64,000 nt of DNA from Aquibacillus saliphilus (GTDB lineage: Bacteria > Bacillota > Bacilli > Bacillales > Amphibacillaceae), in the NCBI RefSeq assembly GCF_020404745.1, contig NZ_JAIZAP010000008.1, positions 124,001-188,000 of the forward strand. Direction: 5' to 3'. Of this stretch, positions 16,652 to 24,750 are shown piece after piece (the stretch's first letter is position 1; each line of letters begins with the position of its first letter). The notes under the pieces are model-generated. The model saw nothing but the letters and a program-made list of their open reading frames with translations. It was not told where the DNA came from and made no database searches. The translations under genes and the position numbers were made by a program.

Positions 16652-17254
16652 ATGGAAAAATTAATTATTGCTACCAAAAATAAGGGGAAAATAAATGATT
16701 TTAATCAACTGTTCAAGAAATTTGGAATAGAGGTTGTTTCACTTCTTGATTTAGACTACAGTAATGACATAGAGGAAACCGGTTCTACATTCGAAGAAAA
16801 TGCAGCGATCAAAGCAGAAACTATTGTTAAACAGTTTAATTTACCTGTCCTTGCTGATGATTCAGGATTGGAAATTGATCTTTTAAATGGAAATCCAGGT
16901 GTCTACTCAGCAAGATATGCTGGTGAAAATAAAGATGATAAAGCAAATATACATAAGGTTCTAGATGAACTGAAGGGCCAATCATTTTCAAATAGAACAG
17001 CAAGATTTGTATGTGTTTTAGCTCTAGCTCAACCAAATAAATCAACTATTTTTAAAAGAGGTACATGTGAAGGTATCATAAGTGAATCCCCCCAAGGAGA
17101 AAATGGGTTCGGATATGATCCTATTTTCTATCCAGTCGGTTTTTCACGTACAATGGCACAAATGACTCATGAACAAAAAAATGAGATTAGCCATAGAAAA
17201 AACGCTATGACAAAATTAGAAAATTGGCTAAACACAAAATCGGAGAGGAGATAA
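16652..17254 (+). CDS. rdgB: RdgB/HAM1-family ITP/XTP pyrophosphatase
   Basis: The 200-residue enzyme hydrolyses non-canonical purine triphosphates (ITP, XTP, dITP) and so cleans the nucleotide pool. Motifs are IIATKNKGKINDF at the N-terminus, ETGSTFEENAAIKAETI near 41-57, LADDSGLEIDLLNGNPGVYS near 68, and GENGFGYDPIFYP near 148. Synteny matches ysnA. The stop is one base from the next start, which suggests coupled translation. Confidence 0.95.
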   Translation: MEKLIIATKNKGKINDFNQLFKKFGIEVVSLLDLDYSNDIEETGSTFEENAAIKAETIVKQFNLPVLADDSGLEIDLLNGNPGVYSARYAGENKDDKANIHKVLDELKGQSFSNRTARFVCVLALAQPNKSTIFKRGTCEGIISESPQGENGFGYDPIFYPVGFSRTMAQMTHEQKNEISHRKNAMTKLENWLNTKSERR

Positions 17255-17255
17255 T

Positions 17256-17771
17256 ATGCCGAAAGTTTTAATAGTAAGTGATAGTCATGGTTTAACAGAA
17301 GAGGTAAATCTAATTAAACAACGACACATTAACGACGTAGAACAGATGATCCATTGTGGGGATTCTGAATTGGAAATGGATTCCGACGAGCTAAATCAAT
17401 TTATGAAGGTTGCAGGAAACTGTGACATGGATGCACGGTTTTTGGATGAAGTTGATTTTGCGGTCACTGACTTAAGATTTTTTGTAACTCATGGGCATTT
17501 ATTTCAAGTGAAATCTACATTAGCTCCTTTATCTTATCGAGCAGAAGAATTAGAAGCACAAGTGATTTGTTTTGGACATACTCATATCGCTGGTGCGGAG
17601 CGGGTTGGAAAACAATTATTTATTAATCCAGGAAGTATTCGGTTGCCTCGAGTGAGAAAAGAAGGTTCCTATGCAATTTTATCTTGGGAGTCCAAAAATA
17701 ATGTCTTAGTTGAATTTTTTGATATCGAAGGTGAGTTATTAGAGGATTTAACATATGAGACAACTCTTTAG
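17256..17771 (+). CDS. ysnB: YfcE/MJ0936-type metallophosphoesterase
   Basis: The 171-residue calcineurin-like phosphodiesterase has all five metal-site blocks: SDSHG (7-11), IHCGDSE (about 32-38), GNCDMD near 54, VTHGH near 76 and FGHTHIAG near 107. It probably cleaves phosphodiesters; the physiological substrate is not known. It is the last gene of the rph operon and is followed by a large inverted repeat. Confidence 0.92.
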   Translation: MPKVLIVSDSHGLTEEVNLIKQRHINDVEQMIHCGDSELEMDSDELNQFMKVAGNCDMDARFLDEVDFAVTDLRFFVTHGHLFQVKSTLAPLSYRAEELEAQVICFGHTHIAGAERVGKQLFINPGSIRLPRVRKEGSYAILSWESKNNVLVEFFDIEGELLEDLTYETTL

Positions 17772-17773
17772 TT

Positions 17774-17829
17774 GATAAGTATAGGCCTGTAAATGCAGGC
17801 CTAAAACTTATACCAAGAAACGTTTTTTT
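17774..17829 (+). terminator. Terminator-like hairpin after ysnB
   Basis: AGGCCTG, loop TAAATG, CAGGCCT is extended by ATAAGT/ACTTAT flanks. The T tract (17822-17829) lies about 10 bases beyond the stem, so termination may be imperfect. Confidence 0.6.
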
Positions 17830-17840
17830 CTATACAGTTA

Positions 17841-17869
17841 TTGACAAACGACAATTGAATTAATATAAT
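17841..17869 (+). promoter_or_regulatory. Consensus sigma-A promoter of the tRNA unit
   Basis: Perfect TTGACA (17841-17846), 17-bp spacer, perfect TATAAT (17864-17869). It is typical of stable RNA genes and drives the partial tRNA copy, tRNA-Gly and tRNA-Arg. Confidence 0.88.
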
Positions 17870-17905
17870 GATATTTGTCTGTTAGGCAAAATCTAACGTT
17901 CTCTT

Positions 17906-17957
17906 AAGAATAATAACTAACAAAATACGGGTGTAGTTTAGTGGTAAAACCTCAGCC
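17906..17957 (+). repeat. Direct repeat copy 1: partial tRNA-Gly (5' 31 nt) with upstream leader
   Basis: This 52-bp stretch is repeated at 18049-18100 with one difference (A at 17927 versus G at 18070, the first tRNA base). It contains the acceptor 5' strand, D-arm and 5' side of the anticodon stem of tRNA-Gly, then breaks off into unrelated sequence. It cannot give a functional tRNA. Confidence 0.9.
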
Positions 17958-18048
17958 ACGAGCAATACTTCTCCCGAATTGTCTACGAGTTGTTCCGAAG
18001 CAAGAACATCTTAGATTGGCTAGAAGATGCAGGAACATGATTTTAAAA
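17958..18048 (+). pseudogene. Insert carrying the last ~26 codons of an unidentified gene
   Basis: Between the two tRNA repeats is an open frame ending at TGA 18038-18040 (it ends SKNILDWLEDAGT), with no start codon of its own. It looks like the 3' end of a protein gene left behind after a deletion or recombination. I do not recognise the protein, and it matches no other gene in the window. Confidence 0.45.
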
Positions 18049-18100
18049 AAGAATAATAACTAACAAAATGCGGGTGTAGTTTAGTGGTAAAACCTCAGCC
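18049..18100 (+). repeat. Direct repeat copy 2: leader and 5' part of intact tRNA-Gly
   Basis: This is the second copy of the 52-bp repeat, 143 bp downstream of the first and continuous with the complete tRNA-Gly gene. Confidence 0.9.
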
Positions 18101-18143
18101 TTCCAAGCTGATGTCGAGGGTTCAATTCCCTTCACCCGCTCCA
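18070..18143 (+). tRNA. tRNA-Gly (anticodon TCC)
   Basis: The cloverleaf is complete: acceptor GCGGGTG / CACCCGC, anticodon loop CTTCCAA, and T-loop GGTTCAATTCC. CCA is encoded at 18141-18143. Confidence 0.96.
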
Positions 18144-18189
18144 TTATATTTAAAATTTAGACTCCAGTATAAATTACTATTATTATCAT

Positions 18190-18263
18190 GTCCCAGTAGC
18201 TCAGTTGGATAGAGCAACAGCCTTCTAAGCTGTGGGTCGCAGGTTCGAATCCTGCCTGGGACA
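18190..18263 (+). tRNA. tRNA-Arg (anticodon TCT)
   Basis: Acceptor GTCCCAG / CTGGGAC, D-loop AGCTCAGTTGGATAGAGC, anticodon loop CTTCTAA, T-loop GGTTCGAATCC. CCA is not encoded, unlike the upstream tRNA-Gly, so it needs CCA addition. Confidence 0.96.
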
Positions 18264-18276
18264 TATACAGAATAGA

Positions 18277-18320
18277 AAAGGGATTCAACTTCTGCTTTGA
18301 AGTTGAATTCCTTTTTTGTA
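18277..18320 (+). terminator. Terminator of the tRNA unit
   Basis: Stem GGGATTCAACTTC / GAAGTTGAATTCC (one mismatch) with a T6 tract. Confidence 0.88.
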
Positions 18321-18418
18321 ATATATACATAATCGTGAAGCATCTTTTTTGATTATGTTACTTTTTTTGGTAAGCTTTAATAAAGAAAAATACATATGAT
18401 TGTTAGGGATGATAACTA

Positions 18419-19402
18419 TTGGATGAAAAAAATGATAATGTAATAATGTTTCCTAAATGGAAATCAACTTTGGAACAGGAAAGCATGATTGCATTGAAAG
18501 AAAAACGCTACGATGACGCTTTAGTAAAGTTAAACGAATTGATCTCCTATGATGTAAATAAGCATGAAATCATGATGGGAAAACTAATTTGTTTAATGGA
18601 ACTTGGTGACTATGACGATGCTGAAGACTTATGTCAACAGCTGATTGGGAAAAATGACCAATACTTTTTTGATTACATACATATATATTGCACGTTATTA
18701 TTTCAACAAAGTGAATATGATCAGTTAATTGAGCAATTAGATGAGGTTTTCTTGAAAGGAGATATTCCAAGTCCATTACAATCCCAACTTTGGCAGCTCT
18801 ATGAAATTAGCAAGAAACTAAAGATTGATAACAACGAAGAGAAAGCTACATATTATATAAATCAACTAAAAACAGCAGTAAACAAAAAAGATCCTGTTCA
18901 GCAGTGGAGAATACTAAATAAAAGTCGAGCAGTAACGGTAAATTCGCATCTTGAATATTTAAAGAAATTGCTCATAACAGATGAAATTAACCCGTTAGTG
19001 AAAACAGCAGTAATTGAATGGCTTCAAGAACAAAAAATAAATCAACAAGTTTCAGTAAGTAAGTTTGAATGTACGCAAATTTTTATACCAGAGCAGTTAA
19101 GTACTATAAATTCTCATAAGACGACAATTCAAATACTAGAGAATTTACATGACATAGAGCAAGATAACCCATCTCTTTTTGAATTAATTAAGAAATTATT
19201 ATATCGCTATCTATATGTGAGATATCCTATGATGCCATCAGATAACGATTTAGTGTATATATCAAAGGCATTAAAGCTATTAGGTTATCAATATCTTCAG
19301 TTGGATGAGACTGTACAAGTAGAAAACGAAGAGAAATTAAATGTCGTTTTATTAGAGATAATAAATTCTGAGAAAAAGTATTTTGAAATTATAGGTGAAT
19401 AA
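18419..19402 (+). CDS. ysoA: Tetratricopeptide-repeat protein (YsoA-like)
   Basis: The 327-residue, mostly helical cytoplasmic protein has TPR-like helix pairs in the N-terminal third (about 20-120: EKRYDDALVKLNELISYD, LMELGDYDDAEDLCQQLI). It is likely a protein-protein interaction scaffold; no catalytic motif is visible. The position just upstream of tig matches ysoA. The start is TTG at 18419 preceded by TTAGGGATG; there is no better in-frame ATG upstream. Confidence 0.78.
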   Translation: MDEKNDNVIMFPKWKSTLEQESMIALKEKRYDDALVKLNELISYDVNKHEIMMGKLICLMELGDYDDAEDLCQQLIGKNDQYFFDYIHIYCTLLFQQSEYDQLIEQLDEVFLKGDIPSPLQSQLWQLYEISKKLKIDNNEEKATYYINQLKTAVNKKDPVQQWRILNKSRAVTVNSHLEYLKKLLITDEINPLVKTAVIEWLQEQKINQQVSVSKFECTQIFIPEQLSTINSHKTTIQILENLHDIEQDNPSLFELIKKLLYRYLYVRYPMMPSDNDLVYISKALKLLGYQYLQLDETVQVENEEKLNVVLLEIINSEKKYFEIIGE

Positions 19403-19586
19403 TTTTTATAGTGAAAATGTAAGTTATTGTAAGTGTGAACGTAAGCTTTCCCAAATTGTTGAAAGCACTAAGGATTATGTTATAATAAAGTGGTTGCAAT
19501 TTACGTTCCGCCAAAGTAGATATATAGATAAATCGAATGAACGTTAAAACGGCATAATTGAAATTATAGATTCTGGAGGGAAAAAT

Positions 19587-20876
19587 ATGTCAGCAAAATG
19601 GGAAAAACAAGAAGGTAATCAGGGAATTCTAACTGTAGAAGTAGATGTAGAGAAATTTGATAAAGCGCTTGACCAGGCTTTTAAAAAGGTAGTAAAAGAT
19701 GTGCAACTACCAGGATTCCGTAAAGGTAAAGTGCCACGTGGCTTATTTGAACAACGTTTTGGTGTAGAATCATTATATCAAGACGCTGTAGACATCGTTT
19801 TACCAGAGGAATATACAAGCGCTGTTGACGAAGCAGGAATTGAGCCTGTTGATCAGCCTGAAGTAGACATCGAACAAATCGAAAAAGGTAAAGCATTAAT
19901 CTTTACTGCTAAAGTAACTGTAAAACCAGAGATAACTCTTGGTAACTACAAGGGACTAGAAGTTGAAGATGTTGAAACAGTAGTAACTGATGAAGATGTA
20001 GACCACGAGTTGAAGCATCAACAAGAGCATCAAGCTGAATTAGTTGTAAAAGAAGAAGGTTCAGTAGAAGACGGGGATACAGTTGTAATGGATTTTGAAG
20101 GATTTGTTGATGGAGAAGCTTTCGAAGGCGGAAAAGCGGAAAATCATCAATTAGAAATCGGATCAGGATCATTTATCCCAGGTTTTGAAGAGCAGTTAGT
20201 TGGTAAACAAACTGGAGCAGATACTGAAGTATCAGTTACTTTCCCAGAAGAATATCATGAAGAGAGTTTAGCTGGAAAAGAAGCTACTTTTAAAGTGAAA
20301 ATCCATGAAGTGAAAGCAAAAGAATTGCCAGAACTTGACGATGAGTTCGCGAAAGATGTCGATAAAGAAGTCGAGAGTCTTGATGAACTGAAGAAGAAAA
20401 CTAGAGAGCGTCTTGAAGAGCAAAAGGCTAATGAGGCGGATAACCAAAAACGTGAGTCTCTAATTACTCAAGCTTCGGACAATGCTGAAGTTGAAATTCC
20501 AGAAGCAATGGTAGCTAATGAATTAGATCGTATGCTGAAAGAATTCGAACAAAGACTTCAATCACAAGGTATGACAATGGAAATGTATTTCCAATTCTCT
20601 GGTCAAGATGAGGATGCATTAAAAGAACAGATGAAAGAAGATGCTGGTAAGCGAGTGAAAACTAATCTAACTCTTGAAGCTATCGTTCAAGAGGAGAATG
20701 TAGAAGTTACAGATGAAGATGTTAATAAAGAGTTAGAAACTATGGCTTCTATGTACCAAACAGATGTTGCTCAATTGACTCAGATGTTAGGTGGAAACAC
20801 TGGAGCAATTAAGGAAGATTTAAAGTTTAAAAAAGCTATTGATTTACTAGTTGAACATAGCATAGTAAAGCAATAA
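19587..20876 (+). CDS. tig: Trigger factor
   Basis: The 429-residue ribosome-associated chaperone and peptidyl-prolyl isomerase binds nascent chains at the exit tunnel. The ribosome-docking loop [19 protein letters not shown] is near residues 39-58. The FKBP-type PPIase domain spans about 150-240 ([21 protein letters not shown]), followed by the helical C-terminal substrate-binding arms. RBS CTGGAGGG. A TATAAT about 100 bp upstream (near 19480) may be its promoter. Confidence 0.97.
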   Translation: MSAKWEKQEGNQGILTVEVDVEKFDKALDQAFKKVVKDVQLPGFRKGKVPRGLFEQRFGVESLYQDAVDIVLPEEYTSAVDEAGIEPVDQPEVDIEQIEKGKALIFTAKVTVKPEITLGNYKGLEVEDVETVVTDEDVDHELKHQQEHQAELVVKEEGSVEDGDTVVMDFEGFVDGEAFEGGKAENHQLEIGSGSFIPGFEEQLVGKQTGADTEVSVTFPEEYHEESLAGKEATFKVKIHEVKAKELPELDDEFAKDVDKEVESLDELKKKTRERLEEQKANEADNQKRESLITQASDNAEVEIPEAMVANELDRMLKEFEQRLQSQGMTMEMYFQFSGQDEDALKEQMKEDAGKRVKTNLTLEAIVQEENVEVTDEDVNKELETMASMYQTDVAQLTQMLGGNTGAIKEDLKFKKAIDLLVEHSIVKQ

Positions 20877-20904
20877 CATATATCTAGCTAAATAGAATAC
20901 TATA

Positions 20905-20940
20905 AAACAAGGTGCGAATAACTCGTGCCTTGTTTTCTCT
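20905..20940 (+). terminator. Intrinsic terminator after tig
   Basis: A 13-bp stem (AAAACAAGG plus wobble pairs) with a 7-base loop runs into TTTTCTCT. Confidence 0.85.
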
Positions 20941-21051
20941 ACAAAAAAGATTTATTAAGTTTGTCGATGCACTGCTAACTGAAAATCGAACTAAAAATAA
21001 TAGTAAGCATTTCTATGCGTAAATAAAACATATACTTAAATTACATATCAT

Positions 21052-21079
21052 TTGACATTTCGTTAACTTATTACATAAT
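21052..21079 (+). promoter_or_regulatory. Sigma-A promoter upstream of clpX
   Basis: TTGACA (21052-21057), 16-bp spacer, CATAAT (21074-21079). It predicts a long leader of about 230 nt before clpX, containing the hairpin at 21167. Confidence 0.55.
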
Positions 21080-21166
21080 TAAGTGTACATTGTTCTTAGA
21101 ATATAATTACTTTTTTAATAAGAAAAAAATGTGCAAATCAGTTTATTGTCTTGGTCAGTTGGTAAC

Positions 21167-21208
21167 ACTTCCACTATAGACGTTTAATTAGAGTGGTGAA
21201 GGTTTTTT
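21167..21208 (+). terminator. Terminator-like hairpin inside the clpX leader
   Basis: CTTCCACTA pairs with TAGAGTGGTGAAG (short bulge) and is followed by T6. It could end a short RNA or act as an attenuator. The rest of the 20941-21318 gap holds no gene I can support. Confidence 0.55.
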
Positions 21209-21318
21209 GCTTTTTAATCCTTTGCTAATCTGATATTATGAGCTAAAGAAAGAATAAGATAAAATCGTATGATTTTTCTCATATCATATAAATACTTATA
21301 ACTCGAGGGGTGAAATAA

Positions 21319-22596
21319 ATGTATAAATTTAATGAAGAAAAAGGACAGCTGAAATGTTCGTTCTGCGGAAAAAGTCAAGATCAAGTTCGTAAATTAGTTG
21401 CTGGTCCGGGTGTATATATATGTGATGAATGTATTGAACTTTGTACAGAAATTGTAGAAGAAGAGCTGGGTAATGAAGAGGAAGTAGAATTCAAAGATAT
21501 ACCAAAGCCACAAGAGATTTGTGAAATTCTAAATGATTACGTTATTGGCCAAGAAAAAGCGAAGAAAAACTTGTCAGTTGCCGTTTACAATCACTATAAA
21601 AGGATAAATTCTACAAAAGCGTCTGATGATGTGGAATTATCGAAAAGTAATATTGCAATGCTTGGACCAACTGGTAGTGGAAAAACATTACTAGCACAGA
21701 CATTGGCAAGAATACTAAATGTTCCATTCGCAATTGCTGATGCTACGTCATTAACAGAAGCAGGATATGTTGGTGAAGATGTTGAGAACATACTTCTTAA
21801 ACTGATTCAATCAGCAGATTATGATGTAGAAAAAGCCGAAAAAGGAATTATCTATATTGACGAAATTGATAAAGTAGCCAGAAAGTCTGAGAACCCATCA
21901 ATCACTCGCGATGTATCCGGTGAAGGTGTTCAGCAGGCCTTACTGAAAATTCTTGAAGGAACTGTTGCAAGTGTACCTCCACAAGGTGGTCGTAAACATC
22001 CTCATCAAGAATTCATCCAAATAGATACAACGAATGTATTATTTATTTGTGGTGGTGCCTTTGATGGTATTGAACAGATTGTTAAACGTCGTTTAGGTAA
22101 AAAAGTAATTGGTTTTGGTTCAGAGGAATCAAATCAAGATATGGATAAAGGTGAATTACTTGCGAAGGTATTGCCAGAAGACTTGCTTCGTTTTGGATTA
22201 ATTCCAGAGTTTATTGGACGGTTACCAGTAATTGGTGCACTTGAGCCATTGGATGAAGAGGCTCTAATTGAAATTTTAACGAAGCCAAAAAACGCACTTG
22301 TGAAGCAATATGAAAAGCTTTTCCAAATTGACAATGTAGAATTGGAATTTGAAGAAGAAGCATTAGTTGAAATTGCTAAAAGAGCTATCGAAAGAAAAAC
22401 TGGTGCTCGTGGTTTACGTTCAATCATAGAAAGTATTATGTTGGATGTTATGTTTGAACTTCCTTCCCGTGATGATATTGAAAAATGTATTATCACAAAA
22501 GATACTGTACTACTTGAAAATGGTCGTCCAAAGCTAGTATTAATTGATGGCACAGTGAAGGATGAGAATAAAGAATCACCAAAAGAGAGTGCGTAA
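21319..22596 (+). CDS. clpX: ATP-dependent protease ATP-binding subunit ClpX
   Basis: The 425-residue AAA+ unfoldase feeds substrates to ClpP. The N-terminal zinc domain has a C4 set in CSFCGKSQ and CDECIELC (residues about 14-40). Walker A GPTGSGKT is near 117, the pore loop GYVGEDVEN near 150, Walker [10 protein letters not shown] near 178, and the IGF-type ClpP-contact loop near 268 (KVIGFGSEE). RBS CGAGGGGTG. It is followed by a perfect hairpin before lonB. Confidence 0.98.
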   Translation: MYKFNEEKGQLKCSFCGKSQDQVRKLVAGPGVYICDECIELCTEIVEEELGNEEEVEFKDIPKPQEICEILNDYVIGQEKAKKNLSVAVYNHYKRINSTKASDDVELSKSNIAMLGPTGSGKTLLAQTLARILNVPFAIADATSLTEAGYVGEDVENILLKLIQSADYDVEKAEKGIIYIDEIDKVARKSENPSITRDVSGEGVQQALLKILEGTVASVPPQGGRKHPHQEFIQIDTTNVLFICGGAFDGIEQIVKRRLGKKVIGFGSEESNQDMDKGELLAKVLPEDLLRFGLIPEFIGRLPVIGALEPLDEEALIEILTKPKNALVKQYEKLFQIDNVELEFEEEALVEIAKRAIERKTGARGLRSIIESIMLDVMFELPSRDDIEKCIITKDTVLLENGRPKLVLIDGTVKDENKESPKESA

Positions 22597-22634
22597 ATAT
22601 TTTTAAATACACAAATTTAATATATATTTAAAAA

Positions 22635-22668
22635 GAAATCCCTTGTTATTTGTAACAAGGGATTTCTA
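22635..22668. terminator. Terminator-like hairpin after clpX
   Basis: A perfect 14-bp stem GAAATCCCTTGTTA / TAACAAGGGATTTC has a TTTG loop and A-rich upstream flank but only a weak T tract. Confidence 0.75.
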
Positions 22669-22788
22669 TATGGATAAAAATTAGATCTACTGAATTAGAC
22701 CGACATTAACGTTATAATAGGACTAGTCTTTAGAAAAAAACGGTAGTGAAGATTTCGTTCCAAATTTAAGGAGTTCAACAGTTTTGTG

Positions 22789-22817
22789 GTTTAGTCTGTA
22801 AGTTTGCGGAAATACTA
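22789..22817 (+). promoter_or_regulatory. Predicted sigma-F promoter of lonB
   Basis: GTTTA (22789-22793), 14-bp spacer, GGAAATACTA (22808-22817). Both elements fit the sigma-F consensus (GywTA; GGnrAnAnTw) fully. B. subtilis lonB is forespore-expressed under sigma-F, which agrees. Confidence 0.72.
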
Positions 22818-22847
22818 ACACGTATCATAGTTGTATGGAGGTACGTC

Positions 22848-24512
22848 ATGGAACTCGTTAGTATTGTTGTAATTATTCAGCTATTCTTTGGAATAGTAAT
22901 AGGTCTTTACTTTTGGAATCTGCTAAGAAATCAACGGTCAAATAAGACTGCCGTTGAAAAAGAATCTCAGAAAGAAATGGAAAAACTCAAGGGAATGCGT
23001 TCGGTTTCTCTATCTGAACCATTATCTGAACGGATTAGACCCAGAAACTTAGTAGAAGTCATCGGTCAAGAAGATGGAATACAAACATTGCGTGCAGCGC
23101 TATGTAGTTCTAATCCACAACATGTCATTATATATGGACCGCCTGGGATAGGTAAAACAGCTGCAGCAAGATTAGTATTAGAGGAAGCCAAAAAAAATGC
23201 TAATTCGCCTTTTAAAATAGCTTCTCCATTTATTGAACTAGATGCCACAACAGCAAGGTTTGATGAAAGAGGTGTAGCAGATCCGTTAATTGGCTCGGTT
23301 CACGATCCAATCTATCAAGGGGCAGGTGCAATGGGACAGGCGGGAATTCCGCAGCCAAAACGAGGAGCCGTTTCAAATGCACACGGTGGTGTGTTATTTA
23401 TCGACGAAATTGGTGAACTTCACCCAATTCAAATGAACAAACTACTTAAAGTTCTAGAAGACCGAAAAGTACTTTATGAAAGTGCTTATTATAGTGAAGA
23501 AAATAAAAATATTCCTTTACATATTCATCAAATATTCAAGAATGGATTACCAGCGGATTTTCGAATGATCGGAGCAACAACAAGACTACCCGATGAAATT
23601 CCTCCAGCAATTCGTTCTAGGTGTTTAGAAGTATTTTTTAGGGAATTGGAACCAGAAGAAATTATTGAAGTTGCGACTAGAGCTAGTCAAAAAGTAAATA
23701 GTAACATTGAAGGTAAAGCATTAGAAATTTTATCAACATACGCTCGTAATGGAAGAGAAGCAGTTAATATGATTCAAATTGCTGCAAGTATAACGAAACA
23801 GGATAATAGAGAAATGATTTCTCAAGCAGACATTGAGTGGGTTGTAGATTCTAGTCGATTAACACCTAGATTAAAACCATCTATTACGAAAAAAAGCAGA
23901 ATTGGTAAAGTTAATGGACTTGCTGTTAATGGACCTAGCACCGGTTTTTTACTCGAGATAGAATTCATGATTCTACCAGCAATCAATAATGGAGAAATTA
24001 CTATAACTGGTATAGCTGAGGAAGAGACGATTGGAAATCAGTCAAAATCAATTAAAAGAAAGAGTATGGCAAAGGGATCAATTGAAAACGTAATTACACT
24101 TTTACGTTCGCTCGGAGTACCAGCTCATGAATATGATGTGCATGTGAATTTTCCAGGAGGTATTCCTGTTGATGGACCCTCAGCCGGATTAGCGATGGCG
24201 GTTGGAATCTATTCAAGTATTCATAAAACACCTATTCGCTATGATACTGCAATGACTGGCGAAATAAGTTTACATGGAGAAGTTAAGCCTATCGGGGGAG
24301 TTTTGACTAAGATTCGTGCTGCAAAACAAGCCGGAGCGAAGCGGGTAATTATCCCAAAGGCTAATTATCAGGCTATGTGTGATAAAATAAGTGACATCGA
24401 GATCTATCCTGTTGAAACATTTCGGGAAGCGCTGTTATTAGTTCTAGATAATTCTGAGTCAATAAAAAATGTTGATGAATTTCAAGTTGAATCTTCTACA
24501 AAATCAATTTAA
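22848..24512 (+). CDS. lonB: Sporulation Lon-like ATP-dependent protease LonB
   Basis: The 554-residue membrane-anchored Lon-like protease is used during sporulation. An N-terminal hydrophobic segment (residues about 2-24) is followed by the AAA+ module (Walker A GPPGIGKTAAA near 99, Walker B GGVLFIDEIGELH near 180). The C-terminal Lon protease domain has the catalytic Ser in PVDGPSAGLAMAVG near 444 and the catalytic Lys in GGVLTKIRAAKQAG near 483. It lacks the large LonA N-terminal domain. RBS ATGGAGG; the upstream sigma-F site fits forespore expression. Confidence 0.95.
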   Translation: MELVSIVVIIQLFFGIVIGLYFWNLLRNQRSNKTAVEKESQKEMEKLKGMRSVSLSEPLSERIRPRNLVEVIGQEDGIQTLRAALCSSNPQHVIIYGPPGIGKTAAARLVLEEAKKNANSPFKIASPFIELDATTARFDERGVADPLIGSVHDPIYQGAGAMGQAGIPQPKRGAVSNAHGGVLFIDEIGELHPIQMNKLLKVLEDRKVLYESAYYSEENKNIPLHIHQIFKNGLPADFRMIGATTRLPDEIPPAIRSRCLEVFFRELEPEEIIEVATRASQKVNSNIEGKALEILSTYARNGREAVNMIQIAASITKQDNREMISQADIEWVVDSSRLTPRLKPSITKKSRIGKVNGLAVNGPSTGFLLEIEFMILPAINNGEITITGIAEEETIGNQSKSIKRKSMAKGSIENVITLLRSLGVPAHEYDVHVNFPGGIPVDGPSAGLAMAVGIYSSIHKTPIRYDTAMTGEISLHGEVKPIGGVLTKIRAAKQAGAKRVIIPKANYQAMCDKISDIEIYPVETFREALLLVLDNSESIKNVDEFQVESSTKSI

Positions 24513-24627
24513 GACGCGTTTAGATTTACAAAGGATATAGTTTTCATTAAACTCAAGGAGATAAGACTCTTATATTTAACTTTTTATATGAGTCAATTTC
24601 ATAATTACAATACTAAGCCATATCCTA

Positions 24628-24669
24628 ACAACATATAGTTGGAAAAGGTTTGATCCAATTATATGTTGT
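24628..24669. repeat. Inverted repeat upstream of lonA
   Basis: ACAACATATAGTTGGA (24628-24643) and TCCAATTATATGTTGT (24654-24669) form a 16-bp hairpin with one G-U pair and a 10-base loop. There is no T tract, so it is not a standard terminator. It lies about 80 bp before lonA and may be an operator or mRNA structure. Confidence 0.6.
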
Positions 24670-24750
24670 ATCCTGATGGCGGCAAATAGGTATTATGAAA
24701 TTGATTTATCTAGCGAAATTTTATGTGTTTAACAAACGGAGGTGCAACAA

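Noticed and set aside
17870-18143. Prophage or integrative element attachment site at tRNA-Gly
   Set aside because: No integrase is present and the duplicated part is the 5' half of the tRNA, not the 3' end expected of an att site.
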